From: Bacteroides fragilis
Lineage (GTDB): Bacteria > Bacillota > Clostridia > Lachnospirales > Lachnospiraceae
Direction of reading: 5' to 3'
NCBI GenBank assembly: GCA_023664485.1
Contig: JAMPFK010000016.1
Coordinates: forward strand, 1 to 60,537
Length of the DNA stretch: 60,537 nt
Positions 33,314 through 42,421 of the stretch are shown piece by piece; positions within the stretch are counted from its first letter, which is position 1, and every line of letters starts with the position of its first letter. The notes below the pieces were generated by a model, which did no database searches, was not told the DNA's origin, and saw nothing but the letters and a program-made list of their open reading frames with translations. The position numbers and the translations under genes are program-made.

Positions 33314-33787
33314 ATGAATATTTATGATTATTCTGTAAAAGCGCAGGATGGAAAAGATGTCATGCTGAACGATTATCGGGGCAAGGTCCTTTTGATTGTC
33401 AATACGGCAACGGGATGCGGCTTTACGCCGCAGTATGAAGGCCTGCAGGATTTATATGAGAAGTATCAGCCGCGGGGACTGGAAATTTTGGATTTTCCCT
33501 GCAACCAGTTTGGAAATCAGGCGCCCGGCAGCGAAGAAGAGATTGCGGACTTCTGCCAGTCGCGATATGGAGTGACTTTTCAGCAGTTTAAGAAAATCCG
33601 GGTGAACGGGGAAGATGAGGAACCGCTGTATACATTTTTAAAAGCGCAGAAGAAAGGCGTCATGGGCAGTCACATCAAATGGAATTTTACGAAGTTTCTG
33701 GTTGACAGAGACGGAAATGTGACGGCGCGTTTTGCCCCCACGGTTACACCGGAAAAGCTGGAGGAACAGATAAAGGAACTTTTATAA
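33314..33787 (+). CDS. Glutathione peroxidase-family thiol peroxidase
   Basis: The 157-residue protein has the GPx fold. The peroxidatic Cys35 lies in NTATGCGFTPQY, the catalytic Gln69 in FPCNQFGNQ, and the Trp/Asn in KWNFTKFLVDRDG. It uses Cys, not Sec, and such bacterial enzymes usually use thioredoxin-like reductants. Start at 33314 (GGAGGGAAG site) gives the usual MNIYDYSVK; the frame from 33248 runs through the operator. It is the first gene of a three-gene peroxide-response unit and lies 27 bp before a second GPx gene. Confidence 0.93.
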   Translation: MNIYDYSVKAQDGKDVMLNDYRGKVLLIVNTATGCGFTPQYEGLQDLYEKYQPRGLEILDFPCNQFGNQAPGSEEEIADFCQSRYGVTFQQFKKIRVNGEDEEPLYTFLKAQKKGVMGSHIKWNFTKFLVDRDGNVTARFAPTVTPEKLEEQIKELL

Positions 33788-33814
33788 TAGTTTGAAAAGA
33801 GAAAGGGTGGTACG

Positions 33815-34642
33815 ATGAATTTTTATGATTTTAAGGCAGGGGATATCAATGGGGATGAAGTATCGTTAAGGGACTATGCGGGAAAGGTTATTTTGGTAAT
33901 TAATTCTGCGACGGAATGCGGCTTTACGCCCCAATATGACAGTTTACAGGATTTATTTGAGAAATACGGCGGCGAGGGATTTGTTATCCTGGATTTTCCC
34001 TGTAATCAGTTCGGGCATCAGGCCCCCGGAACGAATGAAGAGATAGCGAGTTTCTGCGATTCCAGATATGGAATCACTTTTCCGATATTTTCCAAAATCG
34101 AGGTGAATGGAAGTAAGGAACACCCGCTTTACGCTTATTTGAAATCACAGAAAGGTTTTGGGGGCCTTAATCCCGGCCACCCCTTAACGCCAATGCTTGA
34201 GAGCATTCTGGAGCGGATGGATCCGGATTATGCAGAAAACAGCGACATTAAATGGAACTTTACTAAATTTTTAATCGACAGGGAAGGGAATGTCGTGGAA
34301 CGATTCGAGCCGACTGCGGATATGGCGGCCGTGGAGGAGAAAATCGTAAGTCTGTTAGAAACGAAGAGCCCGATGGAATATGTTTATAAGACGCAGAATA
34401 CCTGTTCCAGTGAAATAAAACTGAATATTGACGGAAATGTCGTTACGAATATTTCCTTTACGGGAGGATGCAATGGCAATTTAAAAGCAATACCGCTTCT
34501 GGTAGACGGCTGGACGGTCGAAGAGATTGAGGAGAAGCTGTCCGGCGTGCTCTGCGGACGCAGGCCGACTTCCTGCGCGGACCAGCTCGCCAGAGCATGC
34601 AGGGAGGCATATGAGGCGCAGAAAGAGAGGATACAGGCATAA
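33815..34642 (+). CDS. GPx-TSCPD fusion protein
   Basis: The 275-residue protein has a complete GPx domain (about 1-180: NSATECGFTPQY with the peroxidatic Cys, FPCNQFGHQ, KWNFTKFLIDREG) joined to a C-terminal TSCPD domain (about 187-270: YKTQNTCSSEIKLNID, then FTGGCNGNLKAIPLL and GRRPTSCADQLARAC). TSCPD domains carry conserved Cys residues that may bind metal or act in thiol chemistry and often occur alone. The frame is continuous, so the fusion is real in this sequence. The GPx part also has a longer insert (QKGFGGLNPGHPLTPMLESI) than the first paralogue. Joint with the adjacent GPx and the OhrR-like regulator. Confidence 0.88.
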   Translation: MNFYDFKAGDINGDEVSLRDYAGKVILVINSATECGFTPQYDSLQDLFEKYGGEGFVILDFPCNQFGHQAPGTNEEIASFCDSRYGITFPIFSKIEVNGSKEHPLYAYLKSQKGFGGLNPGHPLTPMLESILERMDPDYAENSDIKWNFTKFLIDREGNVVERFEPTADMAAVEEKIVSLLETKSPMEYVYKTQNTCSSEIKLNIDGNVVTNISFTGGCNGNLKAIPLLVDGWTVEEIEEKLSGVLCGRRPTSCADQLARACREAYEAQKERIQA

Positions 34643-34715
34643 TGTACCATTTGCCAAAAAGGCCGTGTCGTGATAAAGTATACGGCAGAATAAAGATATG
34701 AGGAGTTATGATACC

Positions 34716-35153
34716 ATGCCAGATAACGAATACGACTGCCTGAAACTTGAAAACCAGTTATGCTTTCCGCTTTATGCCTGCTCCAAAGAAGTGATCAGAA
34801 GGTATAAGCCATATCTGGACAAGCTTGACCTGACATATACACAGTATATCGCAATGATGGTAATGTGGGAGAAAAAAGAGGTAACGGTCAAGGAACTCGG
34901 AAAATGCCTTTATCTGGACTCCGGCACCCTTACGCCTCTGTTAAAGAAGCTGGAAGAGAAAAAATTTGTAGAGCGGAAGCGCTCGAAAGAAGATGAACGC
35001 AGTTTAATCGTTACCGTCACGCAGGAAGGAGAAAAGTTAAAGGAGCGGGCGGTCTCGATACCTGCGGACCTGAGCGCCTGCGTCAACGTTGAGCCGCAGG
35101 AAGCGCAGCAGTTATATCGGCTTTTGTACAGGCTGTTGGATGGATTATTGTAA
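34716..35153 (+). CDS. OhrR-like MarR-family regulator
   Basis: The 145-residue protein resembles OhrR organic-peroxide sensors: N-terminal KLENQLCFPLYACSKE with the reactive Cys in the usual place, LDLTYTQYIAMMVMWE, the recognition-helix region DSGTLTPLLKKLEEKKFVER and the wing RSKEDERSLIVTVTQEG. Further Cys residues at about positions 20 and 109 could act as resolving thiols. Start at 34716 is nine bases from GAGGAG; the ATG at 34698 has no site. It is the likely repressor of the 33.2 kb promoter, whose twin palindromes match this family's sites. Confidence 0.87.
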   Translation: MPDNEYDCLKLENQLCFPLYACSKEVIRRYKPYLDKLDLTYTQYIAMMVMWEKKEVTVKELGKCLYLDSGTLTPLLKKLEEKKFVERKRSKEDERSLIVTVTQEGEKLKERAVSIPADLSACVNVEPQEAQQLYRLLYRLLDGLL

Positions 35154-35206
35154 AGAACTATGATTCCGTCCCAAAACCGCACAGGGGATAAAAATACCGC
35201 CAATAC

Positions 35207-35235
35207 TTGTAATTTATTCAAAAGTACGTTATCAT
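35207..35235 (+). promoter_or_regulatory. Possible promoter of the LytTR/GHKL pair
   Basis: TTGTAA (35207-35212) and TATCAT (35230-35235), spacer 17 bp. Confidence 0.45.
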
Positions 35236-35289
35236 ATTATCTGTAAAATGAAAAATGACGGATAGAAGAGAAAGAACAGAGGCCCGCGG

Positions 35290-35997
35290 ATGTACCATAT
35301 CGCCATCGTAGAGGATGAAATCAGTTTTTCAGAGCAGTTAAAGCGTTTTCTGCGACAATATGAGGAGGAAAATAACATACGCTTCAAAATCTCGGTATTT
35401 TGCGATGCCGCGGGGATTTTGGAAGGCTATGAGCCGATTTATGACGTCATCCTGATGGATATCGAGATGCCGGGCATGAACGGAATGGAGGCAGCGGCGC
35501 AGATCCGCCGTACGGATGCGGATGTTGTGATGATGTTCATAACGAATGTGGCTTCTTACGCACTCCGCGGCTACGAAGTCGGGGCGCTCGATTTCGTGAT
35601 GAAGCCGCTTACCTATTATGCTTTTGCGATGCGGTTTGCCAGAGTGCTGAAACGGGTCCGCCTGAGAGAACAGCAGCAGATTCTGCTGACATTTCCGGAT
35701 GGGGTAAAAAAGCTGGAAATTCAGCAGATTTATTATGTGGAGGTGCAGAACCGCATCCTGCATTATCATACGGATGAGGGCGAGTATTGTGTGCGTGGAA
35801 CGATGCAGAGCGTGGAGCAGGCGCTGGAGAAGCAGCCGTTCGCCAAATGCAATCACTGGTATATCGTAAATTTGAAGCATGTATCGGAGGTCCGGCAGAA
35901 TACCGTGGTCGTGGGCGGGCATATGCTGGAAATCAGCCGCAGGAACAGGACGCCGTTCCTGAAAGCGTTGGCCGCCTATGTAGGAGGCATACATTAA
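35290..35997 (+). CDS. LytTR-family response regulator
   Basis: The 235-residue protein has an N-terminal receiver (phospho-acceptor Asp in VILMDIEMPGMNG, conserved Lys in DFVMKPLTY) and a C-terminal LytTR DNA-binding domain (KLEIQQIYYVEVQNRILHYH, then FAKCNHWYIVNLKHVSEV). Such regulators often control surface or secreted functions and bind paired direct repeats. The stop overlaps the kinase start by one base (TAATG). A glycan locus starts 140 bp after the kinase, which suggests but does not prove a regulatory link. Confidence 0.93.
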   Translation: MYHIAIVEDEISFSEQLKRFLRQYEEENNIRFKISVFCDAAGILEGYEPIYDVILMDIEMPGMNGMEAAAQIRRTDADVVMMFITNVASYALRGYEVGALDFVMKPLTYYAFAMRFARVLKRVRLREQQQILLTFPDGVKKLEIQQIYYVEVQNRILHYHTDEGEYCVRGTMQSVEQALEKQPFAKCNHWYIVNLKHVSEVRQNTVVVGGHMLEISRRNRTPFLKALAAYVGGIH

Positions 35998-37283
35998 TGG
36001 ATACCGTCAGTTATTGGATTGCGGCCGTCGCACTGCTGGGGAGCGGCCTGATTTATGTCTATACGATTGAGCTCAGGATAAAAAGAGCGGGAAACCTGGC
36101 GTTCCTGACTGCCGCCTATTTTCTGGGTGTCGCGCTGTTCGGGCGGCTTCCGGTTGCGGAGGTATTCCGTTTTCATGTGCTGCTTCAGATAGCCGGGCTG
36201 CTGTTTCTGGCCTGTTTTCTGCATATGGGACGAAACCTGTCCTGGCCTGCGGCGGTTTATTACGCCATATGGGCCCTGATGTCCTGGCAGCTTTTGTTTG
36301 AATTATGTCTGCTTTATCAGTGGAACAACGAGCCTGTGAACGGGAACGGAGAGCTTTTTTTCTGGCTGGGCGAGGCGCTTATTTTTATCGCCGGGCACAT
36401 TGTCATGGCACTTACCATCGGCAGATGGCTGCCGGAAAAGGGGAAAAAGAAGATCGGGCCGAGGCAGTTTTCGCTTGCCGTTCTGACGCTTACCGCCTTT
36501 CAGTTGATGGCCTTTGTGCCGGGAGACAGGGAAAAAGTCCTGCGGGACCGGGGCTGGCTTTCCCGCTATCTGATCCAGATTCTGTTAGCGGTCATCCTGT
36601 ATCTCCAGAACGAGCTTTTTAAAAAGAGTGAAATGCGGAAAGAGCTGGAATTGATGACGCTTCTCTGGAAAAAAGAGCAGGAGCAGTATCAGATATCCAG
36701 AGAAAATATTGCCCTGATCAATCAGAAATGTCATGATTTAAAGCATCAGATATATGCCCTGCGCAATATCGGCGAAGCGGAAAGGAAGCAGTATCTCGAT
36801 GAGGTTGCCGAATCCGTGCAGATTTATGAAGCGATGGTACAGACCGGGAATGAAGCGCTGGATACGATTCTGACGGAAAAGAGCCTTTATTGCAAAGGAA
36901 AGGGGATTACGATATCCTGTGTCGCGGACGGCGGACAGCTGGATTTTATCAATACGGTGGATCTGTATGCGATTCTGGGGAATGCGCTCGATAATGCCAT
37001 CGAGGCGGTGGAAAAATTTGAGCAGCAGGAGAAACGGCAGATCGATGTGCTGATCTACCGGAAAGAGCAGTTTCTGGCAATCAACGTCATCAATCCGCTG
37101 GAAGAGCCTCTCATATACGAGGACGGGCTTCCTGTGACGACGAAAGAAAATAAGAAGTATCACGGCTTTGGACTGAAAAGTATTAAATATATGGTGAAAA
37201 AGCGCGGCGGTATCGTCAATATCAGCGAGGAAGCGGGATGCTTTTCGCTTATGCTGCTGATACCGGTGCCGCAGACCACTTAG
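35997..37283 (+). CDS. GHKL-domain sensor histidine kinase (AgrC-like)
   Basis: The 428-residue kinase has about six membrane helices in the first 200 residues (for example WIAAVALLGSGLIYVYTI and LLQIAGLLFLACFLHMG), then a linker helix, the atypical H-box NQKCHDLKHQIYALRN, an N-box ILGNALDNAIEAV and a GFGLKSIKYMVKKRGG ATP lid. This arrangement is that of AgrC/GHKL kinases that sense peptides or lipids at the membrane. No peptide-precursor gene is seen beside it. Start at 35997 follows GGAGG; a longer frame to 35787 is inside the regulator gene. Confidence 0.9.
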   Translation: MDTVSYWIAAVALLGSGLIYVYTIELRIKRAGNLAFLTAAYFLGVALFGRLPVAEVFRFHVLLQIAGLLFLACFLHMGRNLSWPAAVYYAIWALMSWQLLFELCLLYQWNNEPVNGNGELFFWLGEALIFIAGHIVMALTIGRWLPEKGKKKIGPRQFSLAVLTLTAFQLMAFVPGDREKVLRDRGWLSRYLIQILLAVILYLQNELFKKSEMRKELELMTLLWKKEQEQYQISRENIALINQKCHDLKHQIYALRNIGEAERKQYLDEVAESVQIYEAMVQTGNEALDTILTEKSLYCKGKGITISCVADGGQLDFINTVDLYAILGNALDNAIEAVEKFEQQEKRQIDVLIYRKEQFLAINVINPLEEPLIYEDGLPVTTKENKKYHGFGLKSIKYMVKKRGGIVNISEEAGCFSLMLLIPVPQTT

Positions 37284-37423
37284 GACGTTTTATCGGCCAG
37301 TTAGGTAAATGATATTGTGAAGAAAAGAAGAACATTGTATGTTTAAACAGAATATACAAAGTTCTTTTTTATTTGAGAAGAAAATTGTGCAAAGGTTCCA
37401 AAAAGAATCGGAGAGGAGACAGT

Positions 37424-39349
37424 ATGAGACGAACAGAAAAACTGATGCAGGATTGGATGTTCTTGAAAAACGGAGAAAAACGGCTGGTGGATCTGCCTCA
37501 TACATGGAATGCGCTGGATGGCCAGGACGGCGGAAACGATTATTTCCGGGGGACCTGCATTTATGAAAAGCAGGCCGAAAAGCCGGCGTTCCATGAGGAC
37601 GAACGGGTGTATCTGCAGTTCCATGGAGTCAATGCCAGCGCACATGTCATCTGGAACGGGAAGAGTATCTGCACGCATCATAACGGTTATTCTACCTTCC
37701 GGGTCGATGTGACGGAGGAAATGCGGGAGACGAATGAGATCAGGGTGGAAGTGGATAATGGCAGGAACCGGGAAGTATATCCGCAGGTCGCCGATTTTAC
37801 TTTTTACGGAGGGATTTATCGGGATGTGGAATTTCTGATCGTGCCGCGGGTCCATTTCGATCTGGATTATTACGGCGGGCAGGGGGTCATGGTTTCGGCA
37901 CGGGTGCAGGGGGAGACAGGGATTCTTCATGTGCGGGCGTATACGAACGTAAAGGATTTGGAGAGCGCCGGGATGAATATTTTTTATGAGCTGAAAGATG
38001 CGGATGGGAATACGGCGGGATGCGGAGAAGGCGGAGACGCCGTCATCGAGGTGCCCGGCGCGCATCTCTGGAACGGCATAAAGGATCCGTATCTGTACCG
38101 GCTGACCGCGCAGATTAAGCAGGGAGAAAAGGTTTTGGATGAAATCTGCATTCCCTGCGGCATCCGCACTTTTTCCATCGATCCGGACAGAGGTTTTTTC
38201 CTGAACGGCGTTTCCTATCCGCTCCGCGGCGTTTCCAGACATCAGGATTATAAAGGATGCGGTAACGCGGTCACTTATGCGCAGATGGAGCGGGATATGG
38301 AGCTGATCCGCGAGGTGGGAGCCAATACGATACGCCTTGCGCATTATCAGCATGACCAGCGTTTTTACGACCTGTGCGATAAATCCGGTATGGTCGTATG
38401 GGCGGAGATTCCCTATATTTCCGAACATATGCCGGAAGGGAGGGAGAATACTTTTTTCCAGATGAAGGAATTGATCGTACAGAATTTCAACCATCCCTGC
38501 ATCGTAACGTGGGGATTGTCCAACGAAATCACGATTTCCCTGAAGCATAAGGCAGATATGCTGGATAATCACCGGAAACTGCAGGCATTCGTGAAGGAAA
38601 TGGATCCGACAAGGCCGACTACGCTGGCCTGCTATGCGATGTGCCATCCGTTTCACCCGGTCACGAAGATTTCCGATATCGTAGCCTGGAATCTGTATCT
38701 GGGGTGGTATGTGCCGGGGCTGTTCCTGAATGATTTCTTTATGAAATTCTATCATTGGAAGTATCCGAAACGGCCGCTCGGCTATTCGGAATACGGAGCA
38801 GAGGGTATGCCGAACCTGCACAGCGCAAGGCCGGTGCGCGGAGACCACTCGGAAGAGTATCAGGCGAAATACCATGAGTATATGCTGGAATGTTTTGAAA
38901 GGCATCCGTTTCTGTGGGCGACTTATGTATGGAATATGTTCGATTTTGCGGCGGACGCCAGAAATCAGGGTGGCGAGCCGGGCATGAACCATAAGGGACT
39001 GGTGACTTTTGACCGGAAGATCAGAAAAGACAGTTTTTATATCTATAAGGCGTGGTGGAGCGGGGAGCCGTTCGTCCATCTTTGCGGAAAGCGCTACAAG
39101 TACCGGACGGAGAGAATAACGCGGATTACGGTTTACAGCAACCAGGAAGAAGTATCCTTATACCGGAATCAAAAGCTGCTTGAAACGAAAAAAGGCAGGC
39201 ACGCTTTTCATTTTCAAGTGAAGTTAGCGGCGGAGAACCGCCTGGAAGCGCGTGCGGGGAACTTAAAGGATTCAGCGGTTATTTACAAAACAGACAGGCC
39301 GAGGGACGAATATAAAGTGAAAAAAGGAAAGAGCCAGAACTGGGTCTAG
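37424..39349 (+). CDS. Glycoside hydrolase family 2 protein
   Basis: The 641-residue protein shows the GH2 order: sugar-binding jelly-roll (VDLPHTWNALDGQDGGNDYF), an Ig-like beta-sandwich, and a TIM barrel with RGVSRHQDYKGCGNAV and NTIRLAHYQHD. The acid/base Glu is residue 368 (WGLSNEI) and the nucleophile Glu residue 456 (GYSEYGAEG). No signal peptide, so it should act in the cytoplasm on imported oligosaccharides. Beta-galactosidase-, glucuronidase- or related activity cannot be separated by eye. GAGAGGAG precedes the ATG at 37424. The GH3 and GPH symporter genes follow closely. Confidence 0.9.
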   Translation: MRRTEKLMQDWMFLKNGEKRLVDLPHTWNALDGQDGGNDYFRGTCIYEKQAEKPAFHEDERVYLQFHGVNASAHVIWNGKSICTHHNGYSTFRVDVTEEMRETNEIRVEVDNGRNREVYPQVADFTFYGGIYRDVEFLIVPRVHFDLDYYGGQGVMVSARVQGETGILHVRAYTNVKDLESAGMNIFYELKDADGNTAGCGEGGDAVIEVPGAHLWNGIKDPYLYRLTAQIKQGEKVLDEICIPCGIRTFSIDPDRGFFLNGVSYPLRGVSRHQDYKGCGNAVTYAQMERDMELIREVGANTIRLAHYQHDQRFYDLCDKSGMVVWAEIPYISEHMPEGRENTFFQMKELIVQNFNHPCIVTWGLSNEITISLKHKADMLDNHRKLQAFVKEMDPTRPTTLACYAMCHPFHPVTKISDIVAWNLYLGWYVPGLFLNDFFMKFYHWKYPKRPLGYSEYGAEGMPNLHSARPVRGDHSEEYQAKYHEYMLECFERHPFLWATYVWNMFDFAADARNQGGEPGMNHKGLVTFDRKIRKDSFYIYKAWWSGEPFVHLCGKRYKYRTERITRITVYSNQEEVSLYRNQKLLETKKGRHAFHFQVKLAAENRLEARAGNLKDSAVIYKTDRPRDEYKVKKGKSQNWV

Positions 39350-39376
39350 GGATTGGCAAGGACAGGAGGAAGAGGT

Positions 39377-42376
39377 ATGAATGAAAAAAAGAAAGAGATG
39401 AAAGCAAGGAAGAAAGCGTATAAGAAGGCGCGAAGCAGAGCCGTCAGGCCGTGGAAGTGGCTGACCTGGTTCAGCGCGCCGTTCGCGCTCCTGTTGACGG
39501 CAGCGGCTGTCCTGACGAGTATGTTCGACAATTCGCTCTCTATTTTTGTAGGCGGGACCTTCAATCATTTCGAAAAGGATCCGAATGCGGTCTATTATGA
39601 ATCGGATTTCGCATCGGATGAGGAGATGATTGCCTACGGTTTGGAACTGTGCGAGCTGGTGGAGGCGGAAGGCGCGGCCCTTCTGATGAACGAAAACGAT
39701 GCGCTGCCGCTGCAGGCGGGCTCTAAGGTGAGCTGTTTTTCCAATTCATCGGGCAATCTCGTATACGGCGGCACAGGTTCTGGCAATATCGACGCATCGA
39801 CGGCGAATACCCTGAAAGGCGCGCTGGAGGATGCCGGTATGGAGGTCAACCCGGTCCTGTGGGATTTTTACCTGAGTGAGGATAATGCAGATTACTTAAG
39901 AAAGGTGGGAGGCGTGGTTTCGCTGGAAGCGGCGAAAATATCCGAACTTCCGTGGAGCCGTTATACGCAGGAAGTAAAGGATTCTGCGGCGTCCTACGGG
40001 GATGCGGCGATCGTTACCTTTTCCCGTGTCGGCGGGGAAGGCGCGGATCTGTCTTTTTCCGGGGAAAATTATCTGGCGCTGAACGCGGACGAGAGGGAAA
40101 TGATGGAGAATCTTGCGGCAATGAAAAAGGATGGAAGTATCCGCAAAATTATCGTGCTGATCAATTCGGCGAACGCGCTGCAGGTGGATTTCCTGAAAGA
40201 AAACGAATATGGCGTGGACGCCTGCCTTTGGATAGGCGACGTCGGTATTTCGGGCATCGATGCGGTAGCGGATATCCTGGCAGGAAATGTGAATCCTTCG
40301 GGAAGCCTTGTGGATACCTACTGCTATAATAACTATTCTGCGCCTGCCATGGCGAATTTTGTACCGACGGCTTACGCGGGTTACAGCGAAGGCGTGATTC
40401 CGGCGAACGCGAGCACCTATATGATCTATCAGGAAGGCATTTATGTCGGGTATAAATATTATGAGACGCGGTATGAAGATTATGTTATGGGAACCGGGAA
40501 CGCGGGCGATTACAGTTATCGGGATGACGTTGCATTCCCCTTTGGCTACGGTTTAAGCTATACGGAATTTACTTATGACGATATGCGGGTGTCCTATGAC
40601 GAGACGGCGAGACAGTTCCGCGTACAGCTGACGGTAACGAACGCGGGGGATACGGCGGGTAAAGAAACGGTGCAGGTCTATGCTTCCAGCCCCTATACGC
40701 AGTATGATATAGAGAACGGCGTGGAAAAAGCTTCCGTTTCGCTTGTCGGCTTTACGAAAACGCCGGTCCTTTCACCGGGGGAAAGCATAACGGCGGAATG
40801 TCTGGTGGAAAAAAACGATCTGGCATCCTATGACGCATACGGGGCCGGCACTTATATTCTGGATGCGGGAGACTATTATTTAACCTGCGCGGCGGACGCG
40901 CATGACGCGGCCAATAACGTTCTGGCGGCAAAGGGCTGTACGCCGGAGACGACGGCCGGACGCATGGACGCGCCTGGAAACAGCGGGCTTACTTACAAAT
41001 GGAACAATCCGGCCCTCGATGCAGAGAGCTGCTCTACAGCGGCAAATGGGACGAAGATTACGAACAGGCTTTCCGATTCCGATATCAATATGACGCGGGA
41101 TGTGGAGGAAAAGATCCGATATCTGTCGCGCAGCGACTGGAACGGAACCTTTCCGACGGAGATTTTAAAGCTTACTTTAACGGATGCGCTGACGGCGAAA
41201 CTGCAGGATGTGCAGTATGATCCGGCCGATTATGAAAAAGTGGATATGCCGGTGCTCGGCGCAAAGAACGGGCTCAAACTCGTGGATATGACCGGCGCTC
41301 CTTACGATGACCCTAAGTGGAACGATCTGCTCGACCAGATGACCTTTGACGAAATGGTATCTCTGATTGGGGATTCCTTCCACTGGACGATGCCCATCGA
41401 ATCCATACAGGCGCCCGGAACCCGCGACGAGAACGGACCGCAGGGTCTGACGGCATCCCTGTTCACGACAGATGTTTCGGATGGAAAAACGGCGCTCAAG
41501 GCGACGGCGTTCACCTCGGAAGACGTTATGGCGGCGACCTTCAATACCGAATTATTATATGAAATCGGCAGGGTAATCGGCAATAACTGTATCGCGGCGG
41601 ATATCGCATGCCTTTACGGGCCGGGGGCCAATACGCACAGGACGCCCTACGGCGGCCGTAATTTTGAATATTATTCGGAAGACGCTTTCCTTGCCGGAGA
41701 GATGGGAAAACAGGAAGTGCAGGGCATGGCGGATAAAGGCATTTTCGTGGTATTAAAGCATTTTGCCCTGAACGACTGCGAGCAGGACCGCATCGGCCTC
41801 GGTGTGTGGCTGACGGAGCAGGCGGCGAGAGAAATTTATCTGAAAGCGTTCCAGACGCCGGTAGAGGAAGCGGATGCCGGCGTGATGATCGCTTATACGA
41901 GATGGGGCGCTATCTGGTCGGGAGGAAATAAAGGACTGATGACCAATATTCTCCGGGAAGAATGGGGAAAGATCGGGCTGAATATCACGGACAACGTATT
42001 AACGTCCTATGTGAACGGCGTTGACGGTCTGATGGCCGGCGGCGTATCAGCTTTCGATGCGATGCTGCCCCTCGTGACAAATCAGCTTCCGAAATACAAA
42101 AAGGATGCGGTAGTCGTAACGGCGATGCGGGAGGCCTGCCACCAGAATCTGTATTCCATCGCGAATTCCGCAGGCATGAACGGCGTCGGCGCGGATACGA
42201 AGATCAAAAAGGCGGATATTGCGATCGTTAAGATCTGCAGGACGGGCGCGGTAATATTTGTCATATTATTCGTTATTTCTCTCGTTCTGTGGATTTTAAA
42301 GAAGCGCGGATTCAAACAGACGGGAAGTTATCAGGATTTTATGGCATATAAGGCGGCATATAAACGGGAAGCCTGA
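39377..42376 (+). CDS. Membrane-anchored, circularly permuted GH3 beta-glycosidase
   Basis: The 999-residue protein has a basic N-terminus and a membrane helix (WLTWFSAPFALLLTAAAVLT), then domains in an order reversed from most GH3 enzymes: the alpha/beta sandwich first (EGAALLMNENDALPLQ; GYGLSYTEF near its end), an FnIII-like segment (RVQLTVTNAGDTAGKETVQV), and the TIM barrel last (GPQGLTASLF, LYGPGANTHRTPYGG, VLKHFALNDCEQDR). The nucleophile Asp is probably residue 872 in GLNITDNV, where most members have SDW. A second membrane helix (VIFVILFVISLVLWILKK) ends the protein. The catalytic part would face outside between two anchors. Reversed GH3 order is known from some rumen bacteria. Confidence 0.85.
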   Translation: MNEKKKEMKARKKAYKKARSRAVRPWKWLTWFSAPFALLLTAAAVLTSMFDNSLSIFVGGTFNHFEKDPNAVYYESDFASDEEMIAYGLELCELVEAEGAALLMNENDALPLQAGSKVSCFSNSSGNLVYGGTGSGNIDASTANTLKGALEDAGMEVNPVLWDFYLSEDNADYLRKVGGVVSLEAAKISELPWSRYTQEVKDSAASYGDAAIVTFSRVGGEGADLSFSGENYLALNADEREMMENLAAMKKDGSIRKIIVLINSANALQVDFLKENEYGVDACLWIGDVGISGIDAVADILAGNVNPSGSLVDTYCYNNYSAPAMANFVPTAYAGYSEGVIPANASTYMIYQEGIYVGYKYYETRYEDYVMGTGNAGDYSYRDDVAFPFGYGLSYTEFTYDDMRVSYDETARQFRVQLTVTNAGDTAGKETVQVYASSPYTQYDIENGVEKASVSLVGFTKTPVLSPGESITAECLVEKNDLASYDAYGAGTYILDAGDYYLTCAADAHDAANNVLAAKGCTPETTAGRMDAPGNSGLTYKWNNPALDAESCSTAANGTKITNRLSDSDINMTRDVEEKIRYLSRSDWNGTFPTEILKLTLTDALTAKLQDVQYDPADYEKVDMPVLGAKNGLKLVDMTGAPYDDPKWNDLLDQMTFDEMVSLIGDSFHWTMPIESIQAPGTRDENGPQGLTASLFTTDVSDGKTALKATAFTSEDVMAATFNTELLYEIGRVIGNNCIAADIACLYGPGANTHRTPYGGRNFEYYSEDAFLAGEMGKQEVQGMADKGIFVVLKHFALNDCEQDRIGLGVWLTEQAAREIYLKAFQTPVEEADAGVMIAYTRWGAIWSGGNKGLMTNILREEWGKIGLNITDNVLTSYVNGVDGLMAGGVSAFDAMLPLVTNQLPKYKKDAVVVTAMREACHQNLYSIANSAGMNGVGADTKIKKADIAIVKICRTGAVIFVILFVISLVLWILKKRGFKQTGSYQDFMAYKAAYKREA

Positions 42377-42421
42377 GCCAGACTGTAACGGGTTTTTGTG
42401 GTAAACGGAAAGGAAACATTT

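Noticed and set aside
35787..35996. N-terminal extension of the GHKL kinase
   Set aside because: It lies wholly inside the response-regulator gene in another frame, and the GGAGG site fits the start at 35997.
37343..39079. Long antisense frame (578 codons) opposite the GH2 gene
   Set aside because: The sense strand has all GH2 motifs and catalytic residues; the antisense frame has no recognisable domain and arises from codon bias of the sense gene.
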